This document shows positions 15,001-30,000 of a stretch of 34,460 nucleotides of DNA, piece by piece. Source of the DNA: Candidatus Gastranaerophilales bacterium (GTDB lineage Bacteria > Cyanobacteriota > Vampirovibrionia > Gastranaerophilales > Gastranaerophilaceae). The DNA is taken from contig CALYDL010000020.1 of the NCBI GenBank assembly GCA_944325145.1, forward strand, positions 1 to 34,460, written 5' to 3'. Positions within the stretch are counted from its first letter, which is position 1, and each line of letters starts with the position of its first letter. The translations under genes were made by a program, and so were the position numbers. Under the pieces are notes generated by a model that saw only the letters and a program-made list of their open reading frames with translations, was not told the DNA's origin and did not search any database.

Positions 15001-18000
15001 AATTGAATTTATATCAATTGGTTCAATAATGTTTGATATAACAAGTTCGGGGTTGTGGCAATATGGACAATTGAAATTACAACCCATTAAAAAAACAACG
15101 GCCGAAATTTTTTTCGGGTAATCTATTAAAGAACTTTTTGTAATTCCGCCTATTTGCATTTTTATTTCACACAAAAATTCTTTCTTGTTTCAAATTCTGC
15201 CATTTTGCCATCATTCCACTGTTTAATTGGGCGAATATACCCTACAACTCTTGAAAAAACTTCTGTTTCTTCACCGCATTTAGGGCATTTGAAATGTTCG
15301 CCTGCAATATAGCCGTGGGTTTTGCAGGTTGAAAAAGTTGGTGTGAATGTGAAATATGGAAGTTTATAATTTGTGCAAATTTTCTTTACCAAATTTTTCA
15401 TAACATCAAGGTCATAAATTCTTTCCCCTGCAAAAATATGAATAACTGTGCCCCCTGTATATTTTGCCTGAAGCTCATCTTGCAAGTTCAAGGCTTCAAA
15501 AATATCATCCGTGAAATTAACAGGAAGTTGTGTTGAATTTGTATAAAAAGGTTTTGCTCCGCTTTCCCTATATTCTTTTTCATTTGCAACAATAATATCA
15601 GGGTAATTTTCTTTATCTTTTTTGGCTAACCTGTAACTTGCGCCTTCGGCAGGGGATGCTTCTAAATTATAATTATTTCCTGTTTCTTTTTTATAATCTA
15701 AAATAACATCTCTCATAAAATCCATAATTTTATTTGCAAATTTTAGGCCGTTTTCATCTGCAATATTTACTCCTAAAAGGTTTAAGCAAGCTTCATTTGC
15801 ACCAATTAAACCGATTGTTGAAAAATGGTTTTTCCAATATTCATTAAACCTTTTTTTAATATCTCTTAAATAATATTTTGTATATGGATATAAGCCATAT
15901 TCCGTTAAATGTTCAATGATTTTTCTTTTTTCTTCTAAGCTTTCTTTTGCTATATCCATTTTTTGTTTTAAAATTTCAAAAAATTCTTTTTCATTTTTTG
16001 CCAAATACCCAATTTTTGGCAAATTAATTGTAACAACGCCAATTGAACCTGTTAGGGGGTTAGAACCAAAAAGGCCGCCGCCTCTATATTCAAGCTCTCT
16101 GTTATCTATTCTTAAACGGCAGCACATAGACCTTGCATCTTCAGGGTTCATATTTGAATTAATGAAATTTGAAAAATAAGGAACACCGTATTTTGCAGTC
16201 ATCTCCCACAGGCCGTTTAATTCAGGGTTATCAAAATCAAAATCTTTTGCAATATTGTAGGTTGGAATGGGGAATGTGAAAACTTGCCCTGTGGCATCAC
16301 CTTCCATCATGATTTCAAAGAAAGCTTTATTTATCATATTCATTTCAGTTTGAAAATTTGAATAAGTTTCTTCTTTAACTTCTCCCCCTATTGTTACAAA
16401 TTCATCTTTAAAATAATTTGGAACAGTTAAATCCATTGTGATATTTGTAAAAGGTGTTTGAAAACCGACACGGGTTGGAACATTTAAATTAAAAATAAAT
16501 TCTTGCATGGCTTGCTTTACTTCATTATATGAAATGCCGTCATATTTAATATAAGGTGCAAGCAACGTATCAAAGTTTGAAAAAGCTTGTGCACCTGCGG
16601 CTTCACCTTGCATTGTGTAGAGAAAATTTGCCATCTGCATAAGGGCAGTTCTAAAATGTTTGGGCGCTTTTGATTGAACTTTGCCTTGAACCCCTCTAAA
16701 ACCGCCATTTAATAAATCTTTTAAATCCCACCCTACACAATAGCCTGCAACAATGTTTAGGTCATGGATGTGGATGTCGCCATTTATGTGCGCTTCTTTA
16801 ACTTTTTTAGAATAAATTTTATTTAACCAATAACTTTTTGATAAATTCGATGCAAGATAATTATTTAGCCCTTGAACCGAATATGTCATATTTGAATTTT
16901 CCCTTACCTGCCAATCAAGCTTTTTTAGGTAATCATCCACCATATCAACATTTGCATTTTGTATAAAATCTCTTAGCCTTGAATGTTGTTCTCTGTATAA
17001 AATGTAGTTTTTAGCTGTTTTTTTATATTCGGAAGACAAAAGAACAGTTTCAACTATATCTTGAATTTCTTCAACGGATGGAATTCTTAATTTATCTTTT
17101 TTTTCTTCAACAAGTTTTTTTGTAATTTCTAAAACCTGACGTGTTAATTTTCTTGCAGTTTGAATATCAAACTCATTTGTGGTTTCAGCTGCTTTTTGTA
17201 TGGCAGAAGTTATTTTTTCACTGTTAAATTCAACAATTTTACCGTCACGTTTTAAAATTTTTTCCATAGCAAAACCCCTTTTTCATATACAATTTTCTAT
17301 TTTTTAATTTGGCATGTCAAATTAGTTAAACAGAATTCAACTTACAAAAAATATATTTATTTTAATTGTTGTAAATATTTCTATACATCGGGTTTATTTT
17401 TTATTAAGTGATATAATTAGAAGTATGCCAAAGATAATAATTGATGAATCAAAATGCAAAAGCTGCGGGATATGTATTTCAGTGTGCCCCAATAAGCTTA
17501 TAAATTATTCAAAAAACACAAATGCTCAAGGGTTAACCCCTGCGGAATTTAAGGATACGGAAGGCAAATGCACAGGGTGCGCCATGTGCGCAATTTCATG
17601 CCCTGAAATTGCAATTAAAGAGGTTTTAAGATGACAGAAAAAGTCCTTATTAAAGGTAATTTAGCAATTGCAAAAGCTGCAATTGACGCAGGGCTTCAGT
17701 GCTATTTTGCATACCCGATAACCCCCCAAAATGAAATCGGCGAATTTATGAGCGCTGAGATGCCAAGGTTAAATAAAACCTATATTAATGCAGAATCTGA
17801 ACTTGCGGCAATTAATATGGTGATAGGAGCATGCGCAACAGGCACAAAAGCCATGACAAGTTCATCATCTTGTGCGGTTGCTTTAATGCAAGAAGCAATT
17901 TCAGCTATGGCAACGGCAGAAATTCCGGGAGTTATAATTTCTGTTATGAGATCAGGCCCGGGGTTAGGCAATATAACAGCTTCACAGGGAGATTATTTTC

Positions 18001-21000
18001 AAGCAACAAAAGGCGGCGGCAACGGCGATTATCACACAATTGTTTTAGCACCATCCACTATTGATGAATCTGTTGAATTTACCCATAGAGTTTTTCATTT
18101 GGCTTGGAAATATAAAAACCCCGCAATGCTTTTAGCAGACGGCTTTTTAGGGCAGATGATGGAACCTGTTGAATTTAAACAATATAATTTTAGCGAAACC
18201 AATTCAAAAGATTGGGAATTAGATGGTGTAGGCGAAGGCGAAAACAAGCGCCCGCCAAGAAAACTGGTTTCACTTCATATGGGCGGAGATGACCTTATTG
18301 TATTAAACGCCAAAATGCAGCATAAATATAAGCAAATTGAAGAAAACGAAGTTTTATATGAAGAATATATGATGGATGATGCGGAAATTATGATTACAGC
18401 ATTTGGCACGGTTGCAAGGGTTTGCAAAAGCGCCATTATGGAGCTTAGAGAAAAAGGAATTAAAATTGGCATGCTAAGGCCAAAAACCTTGTGGCCTTTC
18501 CCAAAAGATATAATAAATTCATACGCTAAAAAAGTTAAGTTAATTTTAGATGTTGAAATGAATGAAGGCCAAATGGCACAAGATGTGAAGGCTTCAATAG
18601 ACAATGAAGTACAATTTGAACTGTTAACAAAGCTTGGCGGCGATATAATCAAAGCGGGCGATGTTGTTAAAAAAGTTATGGAATTAAATATATATGCCGG
18701 AATTAATTAAAGAAGAAAAAGTGGTTTTTAAAAGACCAAATACAATAAAAAAAGATTACGACTACACGTTTTGTGCAGGCTGCGGGCATGGGATAGTTTT
18801 AAGGCTGATTGCAGAATGTATTGATGAACTGGGCGTTCAAGGAGATACAATTGCAGTAGCATCGGTTGGTTGTTCAATTTGCCTTGAAAAATATTTTGAC
18901 CTTGATGTTGTAGGCTCATCCCACGGCAGAGCACCCTGTGTTGCAACAGGCGTGAAACGTGCAAAACCAAACAAGGTTGTTTTCACATATCAAGGTGACG
19001 GCGATGCTGCAACAATCGGTATGAATGAAACAATTCATACGGCACTAAGGGGTGAAAACATTACCGTTATTTGCATAAACAATGCAAACTTTGGTATGAC
19101 AGGCGGCCAAGCAAGTGCAACAAGTATTTTAGGGCAAAAAACAGCAACAACGCCATCCGGCAGAGACCCTAAAACATTCGGGCATCCAATCAAAATTTCT
19201 GAAATGGTTGCTATGTGCGATGGAGCAGTTTACGTTGAAAGATGCGGAATATACAATGTTCCAAGCATAATTAAAACCAAAAAAGCAATAAAAAAAGCTT
19301 TTGAAAACCAAATAAAGGGTTTGGGCTTTAGCTTTGTTGAAGTTTTATGCACATGCCCAACGGGTTGGAAAATGAAACCTGTTCAGGCGATGAAGTTTAT
19401 AGAAGATGAAATAACAAAAACCCACAAATTGGGAGTTTATAAAGATATAACAAGGTAGTAATTAATGGCAGTTAATAGCAAAAATATAGTAGTATCAGGT
19501 TTTGGCGGACAGGGAGTTTTGTTTTTGGGAACTGTTTTATGCCATGCGGCAATTGTTGAAGGCAAAAACACAACTTGGATTCCAAGCTATGGAGCAGAAA
19601 TGAGAGGGGGTTCCGCTAACTGTTACGTTGTAATTTCAGATAATGAAATTGCTTCTCCAATATTTGATAATGCAGATTACGGCATATTTTTATCTAAACA
19701 GGCAATGAAAAAATTTGAAAATATGATAATTAAAAATGGCGCTATTTTTGCAGATTCTTCCATGATGGATGCCAATAAAAACAGAAGCGATATTTCATAT
19801 TTCTTTAAGCCCCTAAACGATTTAATTGTTAAAGAAGGCTCTAAAATGCTTTTAAATATTGTAGCATTAGGATATTTCATTAAAAAAACAAGCGTTTTAA
19901 CAAAAGAAAGCGTTATATCTGCTCTTAAAAAAGTTTCTTCAATGAAAAAGCCTGAATTTTTAGATTTGAATTTAAAATCATTTGAATATGGTTTTTCCTT
20001 AGAATAAATAGCCATAGTGGGCAATATTAAATAAAGCCCGTTTTTGATAACTTTTTCCATATGAAAAAGATTAGCTGTTTTGTTCTTTTTTGCATTATTT
20101 TGCAACTTTTAATTTTGCCCTGTTATGCCGCAAGATTATATAAAGAGGCAGAATATAACAAGCGCTATTGTTTTTTGGTTGGCGGAATTACGGAATATAA
20201 AAACGAAGATTTAACAAGGGTTGATTGCCTGACAAAAAACAATGCCATTGAACTTGATTTTGCCGAAAAATGGGCAGAAGGAGTGGGGCAAGCATTATAT
20301 TATGAACAAATGACAGGCAAAAAAGGCAAAGTGGTTTTAATTTTAGAAAACCCTAATGTTGAAATTAAATATTTTGAAAGAGTGAAAAAGCTTTCTAAAA
20401 TTTATAATTTTGAAGCAGAATATATAACCCCTGCAATTTTTAAGCCGAATTGCCCTTAATTTTGAACGTATGGGTTCAATTTATCCCATTCTTTGTTTGC
20501 TTCATCAACAACACTTTCAAAAATATCCAAAATTTTAGGGTCAAATTGTTCGCCTCTTTTTTGTTCAATGATTTTAAGCGCTTCTTCAGGTGTAAGCCCA
20601 TCTCTATATGGCCTGAAAGAAACAAGCGAATCATAGGCATCGGCTATTGCAATAATTCTTGCACCTAAAGGAATTTCTTCGCCTCTTACGCCAAAGGGGT
20701 ATCCTGCGCCATTATAAAATTCATGGTGATATTTAATAATATCTGTTACTTTGTCTAACTGCTTAATATCTTCCAAAATTTTAACCGAATAAAATACATG
20801 TTTTCTGATTTCTTCACGTTCTTCATCAGTTAGTTTTTCAACTTTGTGTAAAATATCTTCCTGAACACCAATCATTCCTATATCATGAAGAAGTGCCGCA
20901 AGCTCTATTGTTGCTTTTTCTGTTTTTGTTAAATCCATTGCGGCAATAATTTTGCTTGTATAAAAAGCAACACGCCTTGAGCGGCCAAGAGTGTATGAAT

Positions 21001-24000
21001 CTTTAGAATCAAGCGCATCCATAATTGCATTTATGGTGCCTGAAAATAAATCTTTAAGGTCGACAATTAGTTTTTTGTTGTCTTCTTTTAATTGGTAATA
21101 TTCGAGCGCCAATTGCACAATATGCAATAATTCTTCAGGCGAATAAGGTTTTTTAATATATCTGTATATTTTTGCATAGTTAATTGCATTCATCAAAATT
21201 TCAACATCTGAATATGCAGTAACAAGAAGCCTGATTGTATCAGGGTACATATCATAGGTGCGTTTTAAAAATTCAACGCCGTCCATATCAGGCATTTTGT
21301 GGTCTGACAAAATGCAGTTAAATTGGTTTTCTTTCAAAATATCTAAAGCTTCCAGAGGCCCTTGCGCCTTTGTAACATCATAATCACGCCTTAGGGTTCT
21401 ATATAAAAGCTGAAGGTTATCAGGTTCATCATCAACAATTAAAATTTTATATCTTTGATTATCGGACATTAATTTTCACCGCCTTCTTCAGCCTGTTTTT
21501 CTATTTTATGATTAACGGGAAGCAAAATTGTAATTTTTGTGCCAACCCCTTGTTCCGATTCAACGGAAATTTTGCCGTTATGAGCTTCAATTACTCTGTA
21601 TGCTATGCTCATGCCAAGCCCTGTGCCTTGGCCTACCGGTTTTGTTGTAAAGAAAGGTTCAAAAATTTTATTTAAGTTTTCTTTCTTTATACCGCAGCCT
21701 GTATCTCTAAATTCAATTTTGATATTTTCGCCTTCTTTTTTAGCAGAAATAAAAATATCGCCTGTTCCTTTAATTGCACCTTGTGCATTATCTAAAATGT
21801 TCATAAACACTTGGTTAATTTGGCCGCCATAGGCTTCAATTTTTGGAAGGTTTTCTTCATAATCTTTATGAACAACAATTCTGTTTTTAATTTTATTGTT
21901 CAAAATGTTTAATGTAGTATCAATTTCTTTTGGAATGTTGCATTCTGAAAATACCATTTCATCCATTCTTGAGAAATTCTTTAAGTCTAAAATGATATTT
22001 TTTGTTCTTTCAACACCTTCCAAACAAGACCTTATAAGGTCTGCAATGTCGTCTTTTAGAAAATCAAGGTCTATTGTTTGTTTAAAATCGCTGATTTCTC
22101 TAACTGCATCAGGGTTCATAGAAGATTCTTGCAAAGAATATTTATCAATTAAAGCAAGAAGGTCTTTTTGGTAATTATCTAAAATCATTATGTTGCCATA
22201 AATAAAATTAATGGGGTTATTAATTTCATGGGCAATGCCTGCAACCAATTCGCCTAAAGAACGCATTTTTTCAGAATGCACCATCATAGTTTGTGTTTCT
22301 TTTAATTTTTGGTTAGCTTGTTCAAGTTCTTTTGTTCTTTCTTCAACTTTCTTTTCCAGTGATTCATATAAATCTAAAAGTTGAGCAGACATATGGTTAT
22401 ATGCATTAACCAATTTATCAATTTCTTCAAAGCCTGAATCTTTTAATTTATAGCCAAAATTTCCTTTACCGAATTCTTGAACGCCTGAAACCAAATCCAT
22501 TAAAGGTTTATTTATCATTTTGCTCATAAAAGCACTTATAATAACGCCCGCCATCAAGAATAAAATTACAAACAATTTCAGGCTATCAAACATGTTTTGG
22601 TAGCCTTCAGCTTGAAATTTATTTTCAGACAAACCAATAACAACAGAATATGTGCTTGATCTTAATTCTCTTGTTTGAACATTTTTCTTTTGATTTATCG
22701 AAGGAAGAAGATTAGATTTAACGCTGTTTTCTGTTTTATTTAAAAACAAAGGTTCAGTTGACCAGAAAATTTTTCCCGATTTAATATCATAGGCATAAGC
22801 ATAAGCAACATATTCCGTTTGCTTTAATAATTGTGCCATATCATCGGTTTCTGCAAAATTATCTGTTTCTTTATCTCTTGCAAACGATTTTACCAAAGTG
22901 GTTGAAATGAGGTTGTTATAAGCAATTGTGGTTTCCTTATAATCCTTCATTAAAAATGTAATACAGCGCATTGAATAAAAGGTGGTAAAAATAATTGCGG
23001 CAGCTATAAGCAAACTTGTAGCAATCGCAAAATAAAACCCGAATTTTTTACCTCTTTTTTCCGGTCTTGTTTTAGCATCTTCGTTTGCCATATTTAAACT
23101 CCTAAATGTTTTATGATTTATTTTCCAATTCTGATATAAGCCTTAGAGAATATTGCATCAGGGCAATTCTATCAATACTTCTTATTTTTTTGAATTTTGC
23201 CGAGATTGCGTATGGAAGGGCATTTGAATCTTCTGTTTCTTCCACCCTGATTGGTTGCATTGTGCAATTTACAATAAGGTTATTAGCTAATTCTACCCTA
23301 ATTTCGTATTCATCGCCTACCATAAAAGGAGTATCAGCTGTAAATTTAAGACCGCCTGCAGAAATATCTTCCGCTTTTACTTTAATATTTTCTTTTCCTT
23401 TTATCTCAAGTTTACCGTCATAAGGCACTCTTGAATATTTTCTTCTTTGAATTTGCTTAATATCTTCAGGATATTTGATTATAATTTCTTTTCCATTTTT
23501 ATTTAGAATTTCAGATGTAAAATAAACAAGCCCTGTCTTATTAAGCCCGAACATTTCAACTTGTTCGCCTTCAATGTAATCCTTTAGTTCAAATTCCGTT
23601 ATAAGGGGTAAATTAATTTTTACTTTGCCTTCATTTATATCAACAACATCAAAAACTGTTGAGCTTTCATATTTTTCAGGCACAATTTTTAAATTTTTTA
23701 CTTCCGAAAGTTGAATTTCCATTTTTACCCCTTTATTTTACTGTGCAAAAACACCCAATTCTCTGAATTTATTGTATCTGTGATTTTTTAATTCATTAGG
23801 TGACATATCTTTAAATTCATTTAAGGCTCTTAAAAGTGAATCCTTAAGGTTTGCTGCCATTAATTCAGGGTCATAATGAGCGCCACCTATGGGTTCTTTA
23901 ATAACTTCATCTACAATTTTAAATTTCAATAAATCTTCGCCTGTTATTTTAAGGGCATTTGCTGCTTTATTTGCCATAGCAGCATCACGCCATAAAATTG

Positions 24001-27000
24001 AAGCACAGCCTTCGGGGGAAATAACCGTATAATAAGCATGTTCTAAAATCATAACTTTATCTGAAACAGCTAAGCCTAAAGCACCACCCGAGCAGCCTTC
24101 ACCTGTTATAACGGAAACAACGGGAACGTCTAATTTTGCCATTTCTTTTAAGTTAACGGCAATTGCAATACCTTGGCCTGTTTCTTCCGCTTTAATTCCG
24201 GGGTATGCGCCCATTGTATCAATGAGAGTGATAATCGGAAGATTAAACCTTGAAGCATGTTCAAACAGCCTTAAAGCCTTTCTGTACCCTTGGGGTTGCG
24301 GCATACCAAAATTGCACTCTAAATTTTCTTTTGTGGTTTTGCCTTTAACCGTTCCTATAATCATAACAGGGACACCGCCTATTCTTGCAACACCGCCTGC
24401 TATTGCCCTGTCATCCGTGCCTTCTCTATCGCCATGGAGTTCTATGAAGTCTTCCGTCATAAAATTAATGTAATCATAAAAATTGGGGCGCATCGGGTGC
24501 CTTGCAATTTGGAGTTTTTGGTATGGTTCCAAATTTTCATAAAGTTCTTTTTTGTACTCTTCCGTTTGTTTTTCAAGAGTTTCAATTTCAGAGTTATAGT
24601 TCATATTTGTATCCATGCTAATTTTCTTTAATTCCTCGATTTTTTCCTGCATTATGTATATAGGTTTTTCAAAATCAAGTATCTGGACTTTTTTATCTGT
24701 TTCTAACATTATAAATTACTTTCTTTATTTTTTTGTGTGCATTGAAATTAATTTTGAAAGTTTTTCTTTCATTTCTTTTCTTTCAACAATAAAATCTATT
24801 TGGCCATATTTCAAAAGGTATTCTGCCGTTTGGAAATCTGCAGGGAGCTTTTGTTTAATTGTTTGCTCAATTACCCTTCTGCCTGCAAAACCAATTCTGG
24901 CACCTTTTTCTGCTATCATAATATCGCCCAATGTGCCAAAACTTGCAGTAACACCGCCGAATGTAGGCTCGCATAAAACTGTTATATAAAGAATTTTTGC
25001 TTCATTTAACCTTGCAACGGCACAGCTTGTTTTTGCCATTTGCATTAAGCTTAGGGCGGATTCTTGCATTCTGGCGCCGCCTGATGCGGTAAATGCTATC
25101 ACAGGAATTTTTTCAGATAGTGCAAGTTCCATAATTCTTGTAACTTTTTCACCAACAACAGAACCCATTGAGCCGCCCATATATTCAAAATCCATAACGG
25201 CAACGGCAACTCTTTGCCCGTCAATATTACCTACGCCCACAATAACCGCTTCATCAAGCCCTGTTTTTGTGTGGGCTTCTTCTTGCCTTTTGTGGTATGG
25301 CTTTGTATCAACAAATTCAAGAGGGTCAACCCCTTTAATGTTTGCAAATTTTTCTTCAAAAGTTCCTTCATCTATAACAAGTTTAATTCTTTCTCTTGCG
25401 CTTATTCTGAAGTGGTAATCACAATTTGGGCAAACCATTAAATTGTGTTCCAAATCTTTTTTCGGCAATTGAGAATTGCAGTTATAGCATAAACTCCAAA
25501 GTTTTCCTATTGAATCATCAATGTTAATTTCATTTTCTCTTAAAGCTTGTTTTTGTTCTTGCTTTCTCTTATTAAACCAATCGGTTAAACTCATAAGGTA
25601 ATTCCTTAAATAAAATCTCTTCCATATATTTAACTTTATTATAATATAATAAAAAGCTTAAAACAAGCAAGTTAAAACCTTTTAACAATAACCCCATGCA
25701 AAATTTACATAATTTTGATATGATTGTTTTGTTATGAAGGCGCAAGTTTATAAAATTCATTCCGATTTTTATTATGTTAAACCTTTTTTAGATAAAGAAG
25801 GCTTAATTGAGTGCAAGTTAAGAGAAATTTTAAAAAAACAAAAAATTAAAGTTAAAGTGGGCGATTTTGTAGAAGTTGAAGACGGCGCCATTTTTAATTT
25901 ATTGGATAGAAAAAACAGCCTAATAAGGCCTTCTGTATCAAACCTTGATTTGGTTGTTGTTGTTTCATCTCTTTTGGAACCAAAGGTAGATTTTATTCAA
26001 TTAAACAGATATTTAACTTTTCTTAAATACCACAAAATTGAAGCGCTTTTATGCTTTAACAAAGATGATTTAATGAACAAGGAAGAATTAAAAAAAGCGG
26101 AAGACGAAATAAGAAAAATTTATGAACCCTTAGGGTATAAAATTGTTTTCACATCTGCCATTTATAACGATGGAATGAACGAATTTTTCAAACTTATTCA
26201 AAATAAAACAATTGCATTTTCGGGGTTATCAGGTGTTGGGAAAAGCTCTATTTTAAATGCAATTACAAACGGAAACATTAAAACAGGCAATGTAAGCAGC
26301 AAAAATAAACGGGGCTGCCACACAACAAGGCACATTGAAATTATAGAATTTGAAGGAACAAAAATTATTGATACCCCAGGGTTTTCACGCCTTACTTTCG
26401 ATTTTTTGCTTCCAAAAGATTTAGACATTTTATTTGATGATATTTATTTTTATGCTAAAAATTGCAAATACCAAGATTGCCTTCATACAGAAGCAGACGA
26501 AGATTGCAATGTTATAAAAAATTTAGATAAAATTGATGAAAAAAGATATGAAAGCTACCTTAATTTTTTGGAAGAAACAAAAGAATTTAAACAAAAAGTA
26601 ACTTATGAAAGTCAAAAAGAAGAAACAACAAATAAAAGATTTAAAGAAAAAACTTTTGCAAAAATAAGCTCTAAAAAAAGAAGTTTTTCAAGAAAAAGAT
26701 TAAACCAAACAACAAAAAACCTTCATTTGGAAGAAATCGGAGAAGATGATGATTAAAGGATATAAAAAAATAATTGATGAAACACTTGTTAATTATTTTG
26801 ATGAAATTTTAAACAACAAAGAACACATTTTTGCCAAAAAAACAATTGAAGCGATGAAATATACGACTTGCCTTGGCGGCAAAAGATTGAGGGCAATTTT
26901 ATGTTTAGAAGCTTGCAGAATTTTTTCAAACGATTATTTTAATGCACTGCCTTCTGCTTGCGCCCTTGAAATGCTGCACAGCCAAAGCTTAATCCATGAT

Positions 27001-30000
27001 GATCTTCCTTCTATGGATAATGATGACCTAAGAAGGGGTAAGCCCACAAACCACAAAGTTTTTGGCGAAGCTGCGGCAATTCTTGCAGGCGATGCCCTTA
27101 TTAGTTTGGGGGCGCAAATTATTATAGAAAAAACTTCAAAAGCAGTTTCACCTGATAGAATTTTAAAGGCAGTTAAAGAATATCTTATTGCAGCAGGCAT
27201 TTTTGGCATTGTTGGCGGCCAAACGGCAGATATAGAAGCATCTGATTCAACTTTTAATATAAAAGATAATGACAAAATGCTTGAATATATTCAAAAATAT
27301 AAAACAGGGGCGCTATTTGCATCAAGCCTTGTTATGGGTGCAATTTTAGGCGGGGCTGATTCTAAAAAAACAGAGACTTTAAGAAAATTTGCCTATGAAT
27401 TTGGAATTTTATTTCAAATGGCAGATGACATTTTAGATGTTATTTCAACAGCTGATGAAATGGGCAAAAAAACAGGCAAAGATAAAGACGAAAACAAGCT
27501 TACATATATTGCAAAATTTGGGCTTAATGGCGCAAAAGAAAAATTAATTAGCCAAAAGAAAACCTGTTATGATATACTAAAGGCGGATGGAATTGAATCA
27601 GAAGTTTTTTATGAAATTTTAGAATCAATAACAAAGAAAATAATATAAAATTTAAGGGGAGGCAAAATGTACAATACAGGTTTAGAAGCAATGTTTGCAG
27701 GCATAATTTCGGCTTGTATTGCTCAAATTTTAAAAGTTATTATTTTCATTGTGGCTCATAAAAAAATAAACTTCAAAATATTCACAACAACAGGCGGTAT
27801 GCCAAGCTCACATTCAGCCGGCGTTGTTGCTCTAACAACAAGTGTAGGGTTAATTGAAGGGTTTACTTCAATTGCTTTTGCAATAGCTTTAGGGTTTTCT
27901 CTTGTTGTAATTCAAGATGCCCAAGGTTTAAGGCGTGCGGCAGGCAAAACTGCAGCAACATTAAACAGGCTTATCAGCGAATGGAACCTTCACAATGAAC
28001 CCGCCAAGCCTTATGAGGTTTTAAAAGAACTTTTGGGGCACACACCTTTGGAAGTTTTAATGGGAATATTTTTAGGTATATTAATGGCGCTGTTTGTTCA
28101 TTTTAAAATGCCTGAAATTGTTGATTTTTCAAGCATTGCAGCTTTTTTAACTAACTCTTTTTAATAAACCCGTTAAGCTTGTTTTTTCAAAAGTTTGAAC
28201 TTCTTTTTTAATTTCCGGCTTTTTGTTTTCTTGCGGTTTAAGGCTTGATAAGCCTATATATTCATTTTTTGATTCCGGATTAAAAATATTAAAGAAAAAA
28301 TTTAAAAAAGACTTCATTTTGGTTTTATCCTCTATATTTTGTAAACTTAATTATATTTTAACCTATAATTTTTCAGACAAATTAACGGTTCAGGGTATAA
28401 TGGCATTTATGAATAAGTATAACAATTTTTCAAATATTATCCAAACAGATGATAACTTTAATGTTGAACTTGAAGCTTATAATATAAGCCTTATGGACTA
28501 CACTAAAGATGACATCCTTCGTATTTTAGCAGAAAACAACGATGAAAAAAAGATTGTCGCCATAATTAATTTAAAAAGTATAGATAATAAATTTGAAGCA
28601 GATTTAATTTTATCGCACTTAACGGGGCAAGACGGCAGAATTAGAGAAGCCGTTTCATATATTTTAGCCGAGTTAAACCCATCGGATTTTTATTTGGATG
28701 TAAAATCAATTAATACTTTGTTAAACGGCATTTTAGACATTAACCCGAACGTTGTGAGAAATTTAATTTCTTTTATAGACAAAAGCCCAAATTTAAAAGA
28801 AAAACTTTTAAAACCAATTGAAATTAAAACAAATGAAATTCTTTCGAATTTATCAAAATTTATAAGGGAAGATTCACCATTTTTTGAAAATATTTCAAAA
28901 TCAAATAAAAACCACGCCAAAAATAAACTGACTTTTAATTTATATTGGCTTTTAGAAACAATTTCAATTTTAGATGTTAATAAAATTGAAAATTTACAAG
29001 AAATTTTAACAAAAACATCAAATTTTATAGATTACACAATTAGGGAAAAAACGGCAAAAATTCTATCTAAAATGGAAATTAAACCGCCTAAATTGTTACG
29101 GAAATTGAAAAATGATGAAAACATATATGTAAAAAATCAACTTTTATGTTAAACTCATTTTGATAGTAGTTAAAAGGTGCTTTTATGATTTCAGTAAACG
29201 ATTTAAAGACAGGTCTTACATTAGAACTCGATAACGGTTTATGGTCCGTTGTTGAATTTCTTCACGTTAAACCGGGCAAAGGTGCTGCTTTTGTTCGCTC
29301 AAAATTAAAAAACGTTGAAACGGGACAAGTGGTTGAAAAAACCTTCAGAGCCGGCGAAAAAGTTTCAAAAGCAATTTTAGACAGACGCGAAATGCAATAT
29401 TTATATAAAGAAGGCAATGATTACGTTATGATGGATTTAGAATCATACGAACAATTGCCTGTTGCCGCTGATCATATTGGCGATGGCATTAAATATTTAA
29501 AAGAAAATATGAATGTTCAAATTTTAATGCACAACGGCAAAATTATCGGTATCGACCTTCCGAATTTCGTTGAATTGGAAGTTATTGACACACCGCCTGC
29601 AGAAAAAGGCAACACAGCTCAAGGCGGCAGCAAACCTGCAACTTTGGAAGGGGGCGCAATTGTTAACGTTCCGTTCTTTATTCAAGTTGGCGATAAATTA
29701 AGAATAGACACCAGAACAAATGAATACTTAGATAGGGTATAAATTTATGAATTTTGAAATTGAATACATTGAAAAACTTGCTAATTTAGCAGATGAAAAA
29801 CAGTTAACAGAAATTACCGTTGAAGACGGTGATAAAGCCATCATTATTAAAAGAGGAATGCAAGGTGTTCAAGTTGCAGCCCCTGTTAGTGTTCCTGCAG
29901 CACCTCAAGCTGCAGCACCTGCTGCACCAAGTCAACAGGCTTCAAGCGCACCTGCGGCTGAACAACCAAAAGGAACAGCAATTACATCTCCTATGGTTGG